Assembly: GCA_029204045.2 (NCBI GenBank)
Contig: CM055072.1
Coordinates: 7,752,854-7,816,853 of the forward strand
DNA: 64,000 nucleotides
DNA from: Tillandsia leiboldiana
Taxonomy: Eukaryota > Streptophyta > Magnoliopsida > Poales > Bromeliaceae
Reading direction: 5' to 3'
A program made the translations under genes and the position numbers. The notes beneath the pieces were generated by a model that saw only the letters and a program-made list of their open reading frames with translations, was not told the DNA's origin and searched no databases. Positions 42,973 to 54,200 of this stretch are shown piece after piece. The stretch's first letter is position 1; each line of letters starts with the position of its first letter.

Positions 42973-44625
42973 TGTCACGCCCCGGGGTCGAAACTGCGAC
43001 CCGGGCTCGCCAACAGATCCGCCATCTGTACGGAAACTGCCGCACAGACGAAGCGTCTACCCTGCAAGTCAGATCTATAGCTAAAAAGATGTATCAGAGA
43101 CGAAGCTAAAACCAAAAGCTATAGAATAAAACTGAACATCAGGAATAGTAAAAACTCAACTAGTACACAAATCCTCAAGGTACAAAGTCTCACAGAAATA
43201 AAACAAAGACTATCCTCACAAGTCTCTCGGAATGTCCAGTACAAAAGTGGAACATAAAATACACCGGGTACATCTACCTCAGACACTCAATGCTGGTAAG
43301 GAACTAATCGGCCGCGTCCTCACCTCGATCTGCTGTCTCCGCGCGAACCAAGCCGGAACAGCTGCCTCAATAACCTGTCACCGCAGCGGGTGTGAGATCT
43401 ACTGCAGAAGGCAGATCTCAGTGGGTACCGTCCCAATATCCACGGTATGCCCACTAAGTCTACTGGAGGCAAAACAGATAGGTATGCAGATAGATAGATA
43501 AAGGGTAAGCTGAAAGAAAACTACAGCTAAAAAGTCTCAATCATAAAGCTCAATAAACTCTACCAATAACATGATATGCATACACCCTCTACTGCTAAGA
43601 TGCCTCAGTATCAATGCTCAAAGGAAAGAAACCCATCTAAGAACATAATATGTAAACCACTCGCACACGAGGTGCCCAATCGACCCAATCGAACTGACTG
43701 CCTCATAGGGTCCAGTCAAGCCTGCGCCTACCTACTGCCGTTACATCCCGGAGGACCGGACTTACGTAGGGCGTCCGTGACTGCCACTAACTGGCCCAGC
43801 CAGAGGGACTGCGTCCGTAACTGCCACTAACTGGCCCAGTCAGAGGGACGGCGTCGACAAGTCGCGATACAAAAGTAACAGATCCACCCCGGGCGTGGCT
43901 CTCGAGGGGCGCGACCCCACCGAGGAAAAGGTATCCGCGCACTCTGTCGCTCAGGTGGCACTGCAGGCTATAGTCCAAAATCCACGCTCACTCTCAGAAC
44001 GGAAAGACTCAGGATCCTCAAACATCTCGCACAACGGTCGGAGCACTCTCGACGACTCAGCTGATCAGCTCTCTCGAATCACGAGACACAAGCAAACTCT
44101 ACCAACTCGTGGCACAAAACACACTGGCTGGAGATACTCCACAGCCGGGATCGACCCACATCTCAGGGCTAATAAAACTGGTCGGACAACACACAACGAC
44201 CCGGGACCACCGTCACCCCCCAACGGTTCCCAACGACACTAGCACAGTCTGAACTCAGCTACCGGACCCCACTCAGCCCCCAGGCACGAGTGCAACAATG
44301 CCCCACAGAAACCTGACCCCTCGGCCCACTACCCGGGCGAGGCAACACTATGTCCAGGAAAGATGCAAGGTGTGGGATGTCTAATACATAAAGGAACCTA
44401 GCCCAAGTGAAGGCTCTCTACTGTCTCATCTGTGTCAACAAGCGGCACATGCAGGCTAAGATCCACCATCAAATGCTCAAATAGCACAACTCAGTCGGAA
44501 GAAGACTCCACAACTCAATCTGATATGAAAAAATCCACGATATAGAATAATCACCTCAATCCCCACAAGGAAGCTCAACTCACATGACACTAGAACTCAG
44601 CACACAATGCTCTAAAATCCTCTCG
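42973..44625 (-). repeat. E4 right LTR (5' LTR), partial
   Basis: Identical as far as I can see to 35388-37040 at a constant offset of 7585, then interrupted at 44625 by E6. The remaining part, corresponding to 37041-39412, should lie right of the window. Confidence 0.92.
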
Positions 44626-44846
44626 TGTAATAACTCAAAATATTTTATTTTAATAAATAGTCTAAAAGTGAATTTTTGACCTGGTTTTTGAATTCAGAAG
44701 ACCTATGTTGATTTATTTAGTCAATTGCCAGTGTGCGAGTTGCACGTTTTACGAGACAAAAGGCTACTTTCCAATCCGGACGTGATCATGGAAATCCGAA
44801 TTGACCGTTGCGATCGTCTCATCGAACTGAGCGAGATTAATATTCA
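44626..44846 (+). repeat. E6 left LTR, first fragment
   Basis: Begins TGTAATAACTC and aligns with the right LTR start at 61186 (TGTAAAAACTC), with about one difference per 12 bases. Cut at 44846 by E5. Confidence 0.88.
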
Positions 44847-45634
44847 TGTAAGACCTGGCTTTTCCGTTACCCTTTCCGTTATCCCTTTCTTACGACTGTC
44901 CGACTGTGGGACGATTTTTAGTGTTTTTCCGGAAAGTCCGTCGGGACTCGCGGACATTTTTAGGCGGAAGGGCTCGCGAAACGGAGAACGGGGACGCGAT
45001 CGGTTTCGGATTCCGACTCCCGGTTCTCCCAGAATAAATTTTTGAAGTTCGGACCCCTTTAGACGCCCCGGGAACCGTGCGATTGGATGACACGCTTTTC
45101 GAGACAATCTTAGCCGCCGATTGTTATTAGGGTTTCCCTTAAAACCGGGGGCCCTAGGGTTTTTCTTTTCCCTCTTGGTTTTTCCCTCTTGACGGCTAGG
45201 ATTTAGGGCGGCACTTTTAAGAAAGAAAACCCCATTCCTTTCTTCCTCCCTTTTCATGAGGCGCATGAGAAACCGAGGCGACGAGACGAGGAGAAGGGAA
45301 GAACGGGGGAAACCCATCCCTCGTGGAGCCTTCCGTTGGAGACGAGAGGGACGATCCACCCTCCCACCCTTTTCCTCACAAGATCACGGTAAGCGTCGTT
45401 CCCCCTTTATTGCATTTTCTGTGGGGTCGAGGTTTTGGTTGGGGGGTTGTTCGGGTGTCGCACGCGTCGTGGGTTGTGGTAACGGGAAGCCGCCGTCGCC
45501 GTTGTCAAACGGGAGGCCGCCGCCGCCGTTATCATGCCCACGAGGTCGTCGCCGGAGTCGCACGGGAGCGAAAACGGAGAAGAAAGCAAAAAAAAAAAAG
45601 GGGTTACTGTTCATCCCCGTACGGCCGCATCGCT

Positions 45635-45900
45635 GCGCGGTCCACGGGACGCGGCGTGCACCCGGCGTACAGCTCCCGGGCCCATGGGGCGCGGACCCGG
45701 CGCACGAATGCGTGCGCCAGGCCGCGCGGTCCACAGGGCCCGGCGTGCACCCGGCGCACAGCTTCCGGACCCGGGGGCGCGGACCCGGTGCACGAATGCG
45801 TGCGCCAGGTCGCGCGGTCCACCGGACGGGCGTGCACCCGGTGTACGCCTTCACAGCCCAACCGCGTGGACCCGGTGCGCGCTCCATCCCGTGCGCGGCC
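45635..45900. repeat. 89-bp GC-rich tandem repeat in E5 left LTR, three copies (right copy about 52032-52290)
   Basis: GCGCGGTCCAC starts at 45635, 45724 and 45812. Each unit contains GGCGTGCACCCGGCG and GCGCGGACCCGG. The last unit degenerates. The right-LTR copy has single-base losses in homopolymers. Confidence 0.88.
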
Positions 45901-46660
45901 CGGCCCAAGCCGCAATGGCGCACGGCAGTGGCGTGCACCCGGTCTGCGGCCGCAGGCACTGTGGCCGTGAACCCGGTCCGCGATGCTGGCCGTGCTCCAG
46001 CGGCTCACCGTGCCGTGAACCCGGTCTGTGCCGCCGCCATTTTCTGTCGTGGACCCGGTCCACGCCTGGACCCGTGCGCCAGGTTGCGGCCAGAGTGTCC
46101 AGAAGCTCCGTTTTTGGCCCGTTTCGCCCCGTTTTTGAGTGTTTTTGACCACGACGATGTTTTTAACAATACTTTTCCTACCTTAGTTTTCCGGGCGCAA
46201 GGTGGGAGAACTTCTGACTGGAATTTCCCGCACACCCTTTTCTTCGCGTTCCAGGTGGGTACCCCTTAGAACCTCTTTATGCACAGTCTCGTTGTTGCTA
46301 TGTTTATTTTGTTGAGGGGTTTGGTGGGTGATGTGGACCTCCGGATTTACGGCCGTCGCGGTAGAAGACCGGGCGGGCAGTTCGCCCTACCCGAACAAAG
46401 GTAGGGATGTCCGGGACACACTAGCGTTGGGGACGGTGATCGACGTGACCCTTCAGATCATTAAAGTTGAACTTGTGGAATATTGTTAACTCCGGTAAAG
46501 GTTGGTGTTTTATTATCTTTATAGTATGGCGACTATGGGTCGCTGTGGGGACTCTTCCATTGACTTGGTTTCCGGAGTTATGGGAAAAGGGGTAAGATCT
46601 TAGTAATTGCATGTTTACATTTGCTAACCCTGTTAAAGCTATTGTGTGGATATTTGGATG

Positions 46661-47111
46661 CCGAGGCAGGTGCTCGGTCCGTTTTGCCGAGGATGGTGCT
46701 CGGATGAGGCTCGAGATTTGCTACACGCACAAAGATCTTAGTAATTGCATGTTTACATTCACTAACCCTGTTAAAGCTATTTTGTGGATATTTGGATGCC
46801 GAGGCAGGTGCTCGGTCCGTTTTACCGAGGTTGGTGCTCGGATGAGGCTCGAGATTTACTACACGCACACCCGCGGTTTGGCCACCGCAAAGGGTGTGCT
46901 TTTCCGGAAAAGTGGTACGTTGACCCGTGTACCCCACGCGAAGGTGGCGTTAGGAATGGGGGCCCCCATGGGTGGGGGGTGTGAGCGGTGACGTCGAGGC
47001 AGGTGCTCGGCGGCCGAGGCAGGTGCTCGGCGGTGGGCATCGGGGAAGGTGCCCGATGCTGCTTTGCGAGGCAGGTGCTCGGCGGTGGGCATCGGGGAAG
47101 GTGCCCGATGT
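46661..47111 (+). other. Hairpin array with conserved heptaloop in E5 left LTR (right copy about 53054-53504)
   Basis: CCGAG/CTCGG stems with seven-base loops: GCAGGTG (46661-46677, 46799-46815, 47014-47030), GATGGTG (46687-46703), GTTGGTG (46825-46841), with weaker closing pairs at 46994-47010 and about 47066-47082. Two larger hairpins, GCATCGGG/CCCGATGC with loop GAAGGTG, lie at 47037-47059 and 47089-47111 (the latter ends in T). A nested hairpin (CACACCC/GGGTGTG enclosing GCGGT/ACCGC) is at 46866-46898, directly followed by the perfect palindrome CTTTTCCGGAAAAG. Confidence 0.75.
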
Positions 47112-47943
47112 CATATTGATACAGGGTGTGGTGGATGATGCATGGGAGGGATAGTTGCTCCGGTGTTTGTGGTTTGCCTTATCTTTGTTTACTACGCTTA
47201 TCATGCTAATTCTAGTCACTGACTTCCCACTCCGTGACAGGTTCGTCCAGGGGCGAGTGCTAGGGCGCCGGTGAGGACGTTAGGGTGCTGATCTGACTTT
47301 GATCGAGCTTCAGACACAGTGACCTTTCTTTCCCTTTATCTTTTATTACTCATGTTAGTTAGTTGTGGTTTGCGATACCCCCGTGGGGTCGAAGTGGATG
47401 TTGCCCTTTTACCTTTTCGAATAATTGAATGAATTCTACGTTCTCTCTTACTTGGCCGTTTTGAACGATGAAAAGCAAAGAAAACCGTTTGCGAAAACTA
47501 CTTTTAAAACGTGGGTGTCGAGTGGGCACCGAGCTTTACAAACCTTATGGGATTTATGTGTTTGCGAACTGTTTTCATAAACAATGGCGTCGTGTGGATG
47601 CCGCTTTCAAAACCTTGCGATTATTTATCCTTTCAAAACACCGGCCTCTATGCTCCAAGTGAATGCTAGAATATCATGTGAATTGTTTGGTTGCATGTGT
47701 ACGAGACCCCAACTGATGTGGTTAGAGATTGTGTGTGCTACGCCTTGTGAGACACTTTGTAGTTGAGACGCCGTGCATATACAAAGGAGACTCTGCCGTT
47801 GGCAGAGTGAATTTGTGTATGCGGCGGGTCTGGGCACGCGCCGGGAAGTAATGTTTTACAAAAAAAAAATATATGGCTGATTCAGGGGCATCGGTGGCTC
47901 CTCTTCCGCGCGATTTGAATCCCCGGGGCGTGACAGATTAAAA

Positions 47944-47956
47944 TGGTATCAGAGAG
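47944..47956 (+). promoter_or_regulatory. E5 primer binding site
   Basis: TGGTATCAGAGAG, same as E2, eight bases after the left LTR. 47957-48160 is the leader. Confidence 0.92.
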
Positions 47957-48160
47957 GTAAACTTTAACCACAACAGTCGGGGCCCAACATCCACGGGGCG
48001 CAATACACTAACTACTGAATAATAAAGTGAACTTGGGGTAGACCAGTAGATCGTGAGTGTGCGAGGGAAAAAGGGGGATTTAATTTCGGTGCGTCTGTAG
48101 GTCGTGGTGCTAGACCCGTTAGGTCTAGGGTTGACTTGGTTTCTTTGTATATAGCGAATA

Positions 48161-49420
48161 ATGGCCCGAAATGGGTTATCAGCGGAGAACGCGGGGGCAG
48201 AAAGTACGGTGCCAATAGCGGCGGAGTATCAGCTGCACCGACAACAACTACAAGAGGTGGCCGGGCAGTTAGCAACCCTTATGGAACAAATGCGGCAGTG
48301 GGCGCAACAGTCGACAATACCAATCGAGGTCGCCCAGGCTTCTTTGCCCGGACCAACCGCACCAGTGACGAGACCGTCGGTGGCGGTCAGCGAGACTACG
48401 GTTGCCCCTTCTCCGACCACGGTGACCGAGATACCGTCGGTTTGTCCGACGACGCCCTCAGTAGCACTAACACCAGCAACTTCGGGACCTACGCCGGGAG
48501 CCACTGTCGGAGCTCCCTTGGGAGAGACCGTGGTGACACCTATCCCCAGAATGACCGCCGTAGCTGCGGGGGAAGCCCTTATCCGGCAAACCGAATGGGA
48601 TGGGGTGACAGCGAACTTGGCAAATTTCAAGAGGGTCGACCCACCCGTGTTTGAGGGAGAGACGACCGACCCTTTGGTCGTGGAAAATGGGTGGATACCA
48701 TGGAAAAGTTTTCTTTTGAAGACCTATTGATGGAAGAACATGAACGGGTCCCTTTGGCAGTCCACTTTCTTGAGGGAAACGCCCGCAGGTGGTGGAGGAC
48801 GGTGTGCCCGGACCCCTCGGGGGGGGGGGGGGGGGGGGGGGGGGGCACCGCCCTTCCATCTTGGACCACGTTCCGAGAAAAACTGTTTGAGGCATTTCTC
48901 TCCGACAGCATCAAACAGCAGATGGAAGATGACCTGAAGCACATCAAGAAAGGAAGTCAGACAGTTACGGGTTATCAACGGGCAAATTGTGAGGTTGACC
49001 AAATGTGTTCCCCCTGTTATAAGAGATGAATCTCACAAAGCCCGTCTTTTTGTGAATGGTTTACGAAGCGACATCTACAAGGTGGTGCAAACGGCGGATT
49101 TGCACACCTTCCAGGAGGTGGTCGATAGAGCCACCACGGTGGAGCACGAATTTGCGATTTCACGAGCCCGACGGGAGAGCTCAGATCACAGCGGGGATAA
49201 GAAACGAGCTCGACCTTGTTTTGGAAAAGAGCATACCAAGAGGAGCCGGCCTCCTAAATACCTGAGATGGCAACAAGGAACCACGAATGCGCCGACGGGA
49301 GGACAATGGTCGATGCAGCAAACCGGGGCGCCATTGTTTCAACTGCCCCTCGGAAACAGGGACATCACCCGTAACAGCATCCCACCCCTCCCCCTCGCTT
49401 CATGTTTCTCCCTACCATAG
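48161..49420 (+). pseudogene. E5 gag remnant
   Basis: ATG at 48161 opens a frame beginning MARNGLSAENAG, similar throughout to E2 Gag (QLHRQQLQEVAGQLATL; LLMEEHERVPLAVHFLEGNA; RDESHKARLFVNGLRSDIYK). It shifts frame near 48690, where an A run is one base short relative to E2, and again near 48980. A 27-base G run (48819-48845) replaces the SASGA segment of E2. Homology weakens after the Arg-rich region at 49180-49280 and the zinc knuckle is only partly readable. Some breaks may be sequencing errors because both shifts lie at short homopolymers. Confidence 0.85.
48819..48845 (+). repeat. 27-base G homopolymer
   Basis: An uninterrupted G run inside the E5 gag remnant, at a place where E2 has an ordinary codon sequence. 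May be a real expansion, with G-quadruplex potential, or a sequencing artefact. Confidence 0.95.
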
Positions 49421-49559
49421 ATATTAGAAGAAATCCCATCGTAGAGATAAGTTCGGTCGGATCCTCCGGCTACCCCTCGAGGCAGGCGGCTGTACTCCTT
49501 CCTGCCCAGCGAGGGCGAGACGGGTTCTTAGTCTCTAAGGACTAATGAGGTTTCCGTTA

Positions 49560-50170
49560 AAAGTTAACGGCATCACGCTTGGGGCCGACAGTCGCGGCAA
49601 TCTTTAAGTGGTAGTTGACTGCTTGAAGTTCCAAGTGCGTCTCCGGGAACCAGACTTACCGAAAAACAGCCTTACGAACTCGGAGTGGTCGACATGAGTT
49701 CACGGTCATACCGTTCAGACTCGTTAACGCACCAGCGGTATTCACAGGCATGATGAATAGGATACTCAAGCCCTCCTTAGACCAGCCGGTAATGGTCTTA
49801 TAGTGGACGTTCCGATCTACTCTCACAACGGACAAGGGATATGGGGAACACTCGCGAGTAATCCCCTAGACCCTCCAGGATCAGCAACCATATGCCAAAC
49901 TCATAAAGTGTGAGTCTTGGCTCCGTGAGGTGGACTTTTTGGGGCATACCGTTTCGACATCTGGAATTGCAGTGGATCCGAGGAGGATCGAGTCGGTGGC
50001 CAACTGGGCTCGGCCAACAACGGTGACGGAGATCCGAAGCTTCTTACGACGGGCAGGCCACTACAGACGCTTCGTGGGAGGCCACTTCCCTAAATCGACT
50101 AACCCAAAGTGGGTAGAGGCTCGTCTGGACAGCCCAGTGCCAAAGGAGTTTCAAAGAACTTAAAGACAGA
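49560..50170 (+). pseudogene. E5 reverse transcriptase remnant
   Basis: Fragments in changing frames align to E2 RT: HEFTVIPFRLVNAPAVF near 49685-49740, MMNRILKPSLDQPVMVL near 49750-49800, then WLREVDFLGHTV, AVDPRRIESVANW and TEIRSFLRRAGHYRRFV (49915-50080). The catalytic FIDD is replaced by a stop and unrelated residues near 49801, and the N-terminal half is missing. RNase H is not recognisable. Confidence 0.8.
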
Positions 50171-50339
50171 CGCACACAGGCGCCAGTGCTCATACAGCCG
50201 AAGCCCGGAAAGGACTATAAGATCTAGTCTGACGAATCTCCAAGAGGATCTTGGGAGACCCATCGGCGGACACGTAACTACAACTGGTGCAAGACAGAAT
50301 GTCCTCGGAGCAAGGCGGAATTTTTACGAGTGACTCAGG

Positions 50340-50640
50340 GATGTAATAAGGTTCCGGGGACGAATTCGTGTGCCCGATAAGCTAGAAACGAGGGAAGAAA
50401 ATCTAGCCAAAGTATGTAATACCTCCTACACTGCGCATTCCGGAGGTACAAAGAGGTGCAGGGATCTATGGCAGACCTTCTGGTGGCCCAAATCGAAAGA
50501 GCGATGTGGCACAAATTGTGGCGCAATTTTTGGTGTGCCAACAGGTGAAAGCGAACGTCAGCGACCGGCGGGGGAAAGCAGACGTTTCGGCTACGAGGGA
50601 GGTAGTAGCAAGGAAGACCCCGTACAAGAGAAATTTTGGC
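50340..50640 (+). pseudogene. E5 integrase zinc-finger remnant
   Basis: HSGGTKRCRDLWQTFWWPKS near 50440-50500 corresponds to the HHCC finger segment of E2 integrase, followed by VCQQVKA-like residues in another frame near 50540. The DDE core is absent. Confidence 0.75.
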
Positions 50641-50775
50641 CACGACCCCAGAGGAACCCTTAGAAGTAATGCTTCGTACCCTCCTGCCCAATAAGGAGGT
50701 GAAGACTTAGTTGTCTTTTATGTTGGTTTTTTTGTTAAGGGTTAAATAGGTCCAACTTCCGGCCTTGTGACAATA

Positions 50776-50890
50776 GACCCGAGGCGTTGTAACAGTACGC
50801 CTTAGACGTCCAGGTGAGGTGAGACGGGCCAAGACCCGAGGCGTTGTAACAGTACGCCATAGACGTCCAGGTGGGTTGAGTCAGGACAAG
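50776..50890 (+). repeat. 57-bp tandem repeat in the E5 interior, two copies
   Basis: GACCCGAGGCGTTGTAACAG starts at 50776 and 50833. A third partial copy near 50890 reads GGCGGTGTGACAGAACGCC. It occupies the place of the deleted integrase core. 50641-50775 holds nothing recognisable. Confidence 0.85.
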
Positions 50891-50984
50891 ATCGCTGGCG
50901 GTGTGACAGAACGCCTTAAGTAAATGAGTTGCGTATTGCTAATGGTTCGAGCTCTTGGCATTGTTGGTTGGCGGCAATGACCCG

Positions 50985-51209
50985 ATTTTCGGGATGTTGG
51001 AGCGCGTAGGCCCGGTGACATACCGGTTGCCTTTACTGCCAAACCTCGATGCGGATCTTAGCACGAGAGGACAAAAAGGTTGCGCAACCGGACGATTCCC
51101 CTATGGGAAGGCGCTGTGAAGCAACCAGGAAGAATGTGAGGTAACTTAGGAACCAGAGTCAAAGATGGGGGAGTGCTACCCGGACCTCTTCGCCGCAGGT
51201 GGGAGTTAA
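50985..51209 (+). pseudogene. E5 GPF/Y and chromodomain tail remnant
   Basis: MLERVGPVTYRLPLLPNLD (about 50995-51052) matches the E2 GPF/Y module. After a deletion, SNQEECEV, a stop, then EPESKMGECYPDLFAAG (to 51199) matches the E2 C-terminus almost exactly. Preservation of the very end, next to the conserved hairpin, may reflect selection on nucleic acid rather than protein. Confidence 0.85.
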
Positions 51210-51227
51210 GTTTCGGGGACGAAACTT
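51208..51227 (+). other. E5 pre-LTR hairpin
   Basis: AAGTTTCG and CGAAACTT around GGGA, 18 bases before the right LTR; same as in E2 and E6. Confidence 0.75.
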
Positions 51228-51245
51228 GTTTTTATTGGTGAGTGA

Positions 51246-54200
51246 TGTAAGACCTGGCTTTTCCGTTACCCTTTCCGTTATCCCTTTCTTACGACTGTCC
51301 GACTGTGGGACGATTTTTAGTGTTTTTCCGGAAAGTCCGTCGGGACTCGCGGACATTTTTAGGCGGAAGGGCTCGCGAAACGGAGAACGGGGACGCGATC
51401 GGTTTCGGATTCCGACTCCCGGTTCTCCCAGAATAAATTTTTGAAGTTCGGACCCCTTTAGGCGCCCCGGGAACCGTGCGATTGGATGACACGCTTTTCG
51501 AGACAATCTTAGCCGCCGATTGTTATTAGGGTTTCCCTTAAAACCGGGGGCCCTAGGGTTTTTCTTTTCCCTCTTGGTTTTTCCCTCTTGACGGCTAGGA
51601 TTTAGGGCGGCACTTTTAAGAAAGAAAACCCCATTCCTTTCTTCCTCCCTTTTCATGAGGCGCATGAGAAACCGAGGCGACGAGACGAGGAGAAGGGAAG
51701 AACGGGGGAAACCCATCCCTCGTGGAGCCTTCCGTTGGAGACGAGAGGGACGATCCACCCTCCCACCCTTTTCCTCACAAGATCACGGTAAGCGTCGTTC
51801 CCCCTTTATTGCATTTTCTGTGGGGTCGAGGTTTTGGTTGGGGGGTTGTTCGGGTGTCGCACGCGTCGTGGGTTGTGGTAACGGGAAGCCGCCGTCGCCG
51901 TTGTCAAACGGGAGGCCGCCGCCGCCGTTATCATGCCCACGAGGTCGTCGCCGGAGTCGCACGGGAGCGAAAACGGAGAAGAAAGCAAAAAAAAAAGGGG
52001 TTACTGTTCATCCCCGTACGGCCGCATCGCTGCGCGGTCCACGGGACGCGGCGTGCACCCGGCGTACAGCTCCCGGGCCCATGGGGCGCGGACCCGGCGC
52101 ACGAATGCGTGCGCCAGGCCGCGCGGTCCACAGGGCCCGGCGTGCACCCGGCGCACAGCTTCCGGACCCGGGGGCGCGGACCCGGTGCACGAATGCGTGC
52201 GCCAGGTCGCGCGGTCACCGGACGGGCGTGCACCCGGTGTACGCCTTCACAGCCCAACCGCGTGGACCCGGTGCGCGCTCCATCCGTGCGCGGCCCGGCC
52301 CAAGCCGCAATGGCGCACGGCAGTGGCGTGCACCCGGTCTGCGGCCGCAGGCACTGTGGCCGTGAACCCGGTCCGCGATGCTGGCCGTGCTCCAGCGGCT
52401 CACCGTGCCGTGAACCCGGTCTGTGCCGCCGCCGTTTTCTGTCGTGGACCCGGTCCACGCCTGGACCCGTGCGCCAGGTTGCGGCCAGAGTGTCCAGAAG
52501 CTCCGTTTTTGGCCCGTTTCGCCCCGTTTTGAGTGTTTTTGACCACGACGATGTTTTAACAATACTTTTCCTACCTTAGTTTTCCGGGCGCAAGGTGGGA
52601 GAACTTCTGACTGGAATTTCCCGCACACCCTTTTCTTCGCGTTCCAGGTGGGTACCCCTTAGAACCTCTTTATGCACAGTCTCGTTGTTGCTATGTTTAT
52701 TTTGTTGAGGGGTTTGGTGGGTGATGTGGACCTCCGGATTTACGGCCGTCGCGGTAGAAGACCGGGCGGGCAGTTCGCCCTACCCGAACAAAGGTAGGGA
52801 TGTCCGGGACACACTAGCGTTGGGGACGGTGATCGACGTGACCCTTCAGATCATTAAAGTTGAACTTGTGGAATATTGTTAACTCCGGTAAAGGTTGGTG
52901 TTTTATTATCTTTATAGTATGGCGACTATGGGTCGCTGTGGGGACTCTTCCATTGACTTGGTTTCCGGAGTTATGGGAAAAGGGGTAAGATCTTAGTAAT
53001 TGCATGTTTACATTTGCTAACCCTGTTAAAGCTATTGTGTGGATATTTGGATGCCGAGGCAGGTGCTCGGTCCGTTTTGCCGAGGATGGTGCTCGGATGA
53101 GGCTCGAGATTTGCTACACGCACAAAGATCTTAGTAATTGCATGTTTACATTCACTAACCCTGTTAAAGCTATTTTGTGGATATTTGGATGCCGAGGCAG
53201 GTGCTCGGTCCGTTTTACCGAGGTTGGTGCTCGGATGAGGCTCGAGATTTACTACACGCACACCCGCGGTTTGGCCACCGCAAAGGGTGTGCTTTTCCGG
53301 AAAAGTGGTACGTTGACCCGTGTACCCCACGCGAAGGTGGCGTTAGGAATGGGGGCCCCCATGGGTGGGGGGTGTGAGCGGTGACGTCGAGGCAGGTGCT
53401 CGGCGGCCGAGGCAGGTGCTCGGCGGTGGGCATCGGGGAAGGTGCCCGATGCTGCTTTGCGAGGCAGGTGCTCGGCGGTGGGCATCGGGGAAGGTGCCCG
53501 ATGTCATATTGATACAGGGTGTGGTGGATGATGCATGGGAGGGATAGTTGCTCCGGTGTTTGTGGTTTGCCTTATCTTTGTTTACTACGCTTATCATGCT
53601 AATTCTAGTCACTGACTTCCCACTCCGTGACAGGTTCGTCCAGGGGCGAGTGCTAGGGCGCCGGTGAGGACGTTAGGGTGCTGATCTGACTTTGATCGAG
53701 CTTCAGACACAGTGACCTTTCTTTCCCTTTATCTTTTATTACTCATGTTAGTTAGTTGTGGTTTGCGATACCCCCGTGGGGTCGAAGTGGATGTTGCCCT
53801 TTTACCTTTTCGAATAATTGAATGAATTCTACGTTCTCTCTTACTTGGCCGTTTTGAACGATGAAAAGCAAAGAAAACCGTTTGCGAAAACTACTTTTAA
53901 AACGTGGGTGTCGAGTGGGCACCGAGCTTTACAAACCTTATGGGATTTATGTGTTTGCGAACTGTTTTCATAAACAATGGCGTCGTGTGGATGCCGCTTT
54001 CAAAACCTTGCGATTATTTATCCTTTCAAAACACCGGCCTCTATGCTCCAAGTGAATGCTAGAATATCATGTGAATTGTTTGGTTGCATGTGTACGAGAC
54101 CCCAACTGATGTGGTTAGAGATTGTGTGTGCTACGCCTTGTGAGACACTTTGTAGTTGAGACGCCGTGCATATACAAAGGAGACTCTGCCGTTGGCAGAG

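Larger units (their letters stand above)
35388..44625 (-). mobile_element. E4: non-autonomous gypsy element of the E1 family, minus strand, right LTR truncated by E6
   Basis: Left LTR 35388-39412, internal region 39413-42972, right LTR from 42973 to 44625, where E6 begins. It inserted in the E7 LTR (expected duplication CTTAT, 35383-35387). The coding region is heavily broken and lacks recognisable integrase, yet the 1653 bp available in both LTRs look identical by eye. So it either moved recently with help from another element or its LTRs were homogenised or mis-assembled. Confidence 0.9.
44847..47935 (+). repeat. E5 left (5') LTR
   Basis: Starts TGTAAGACCTGGCTTTTCCG and ends CCCCGGGGCGTGACA. 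Contains a 5' splice-like site (CACG|GTAAGC, intron base 45389), an 89-bp GC-rich repeat (45635-45900), nested and GNNGGTG-loop hairpins (46661-47111), a 3' splice-like site (ends 47240) and the terminal stem-loop (47769-47826). The same features are repeated in the right LTR at about +6393 to +6399. Confidence 0.93.
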
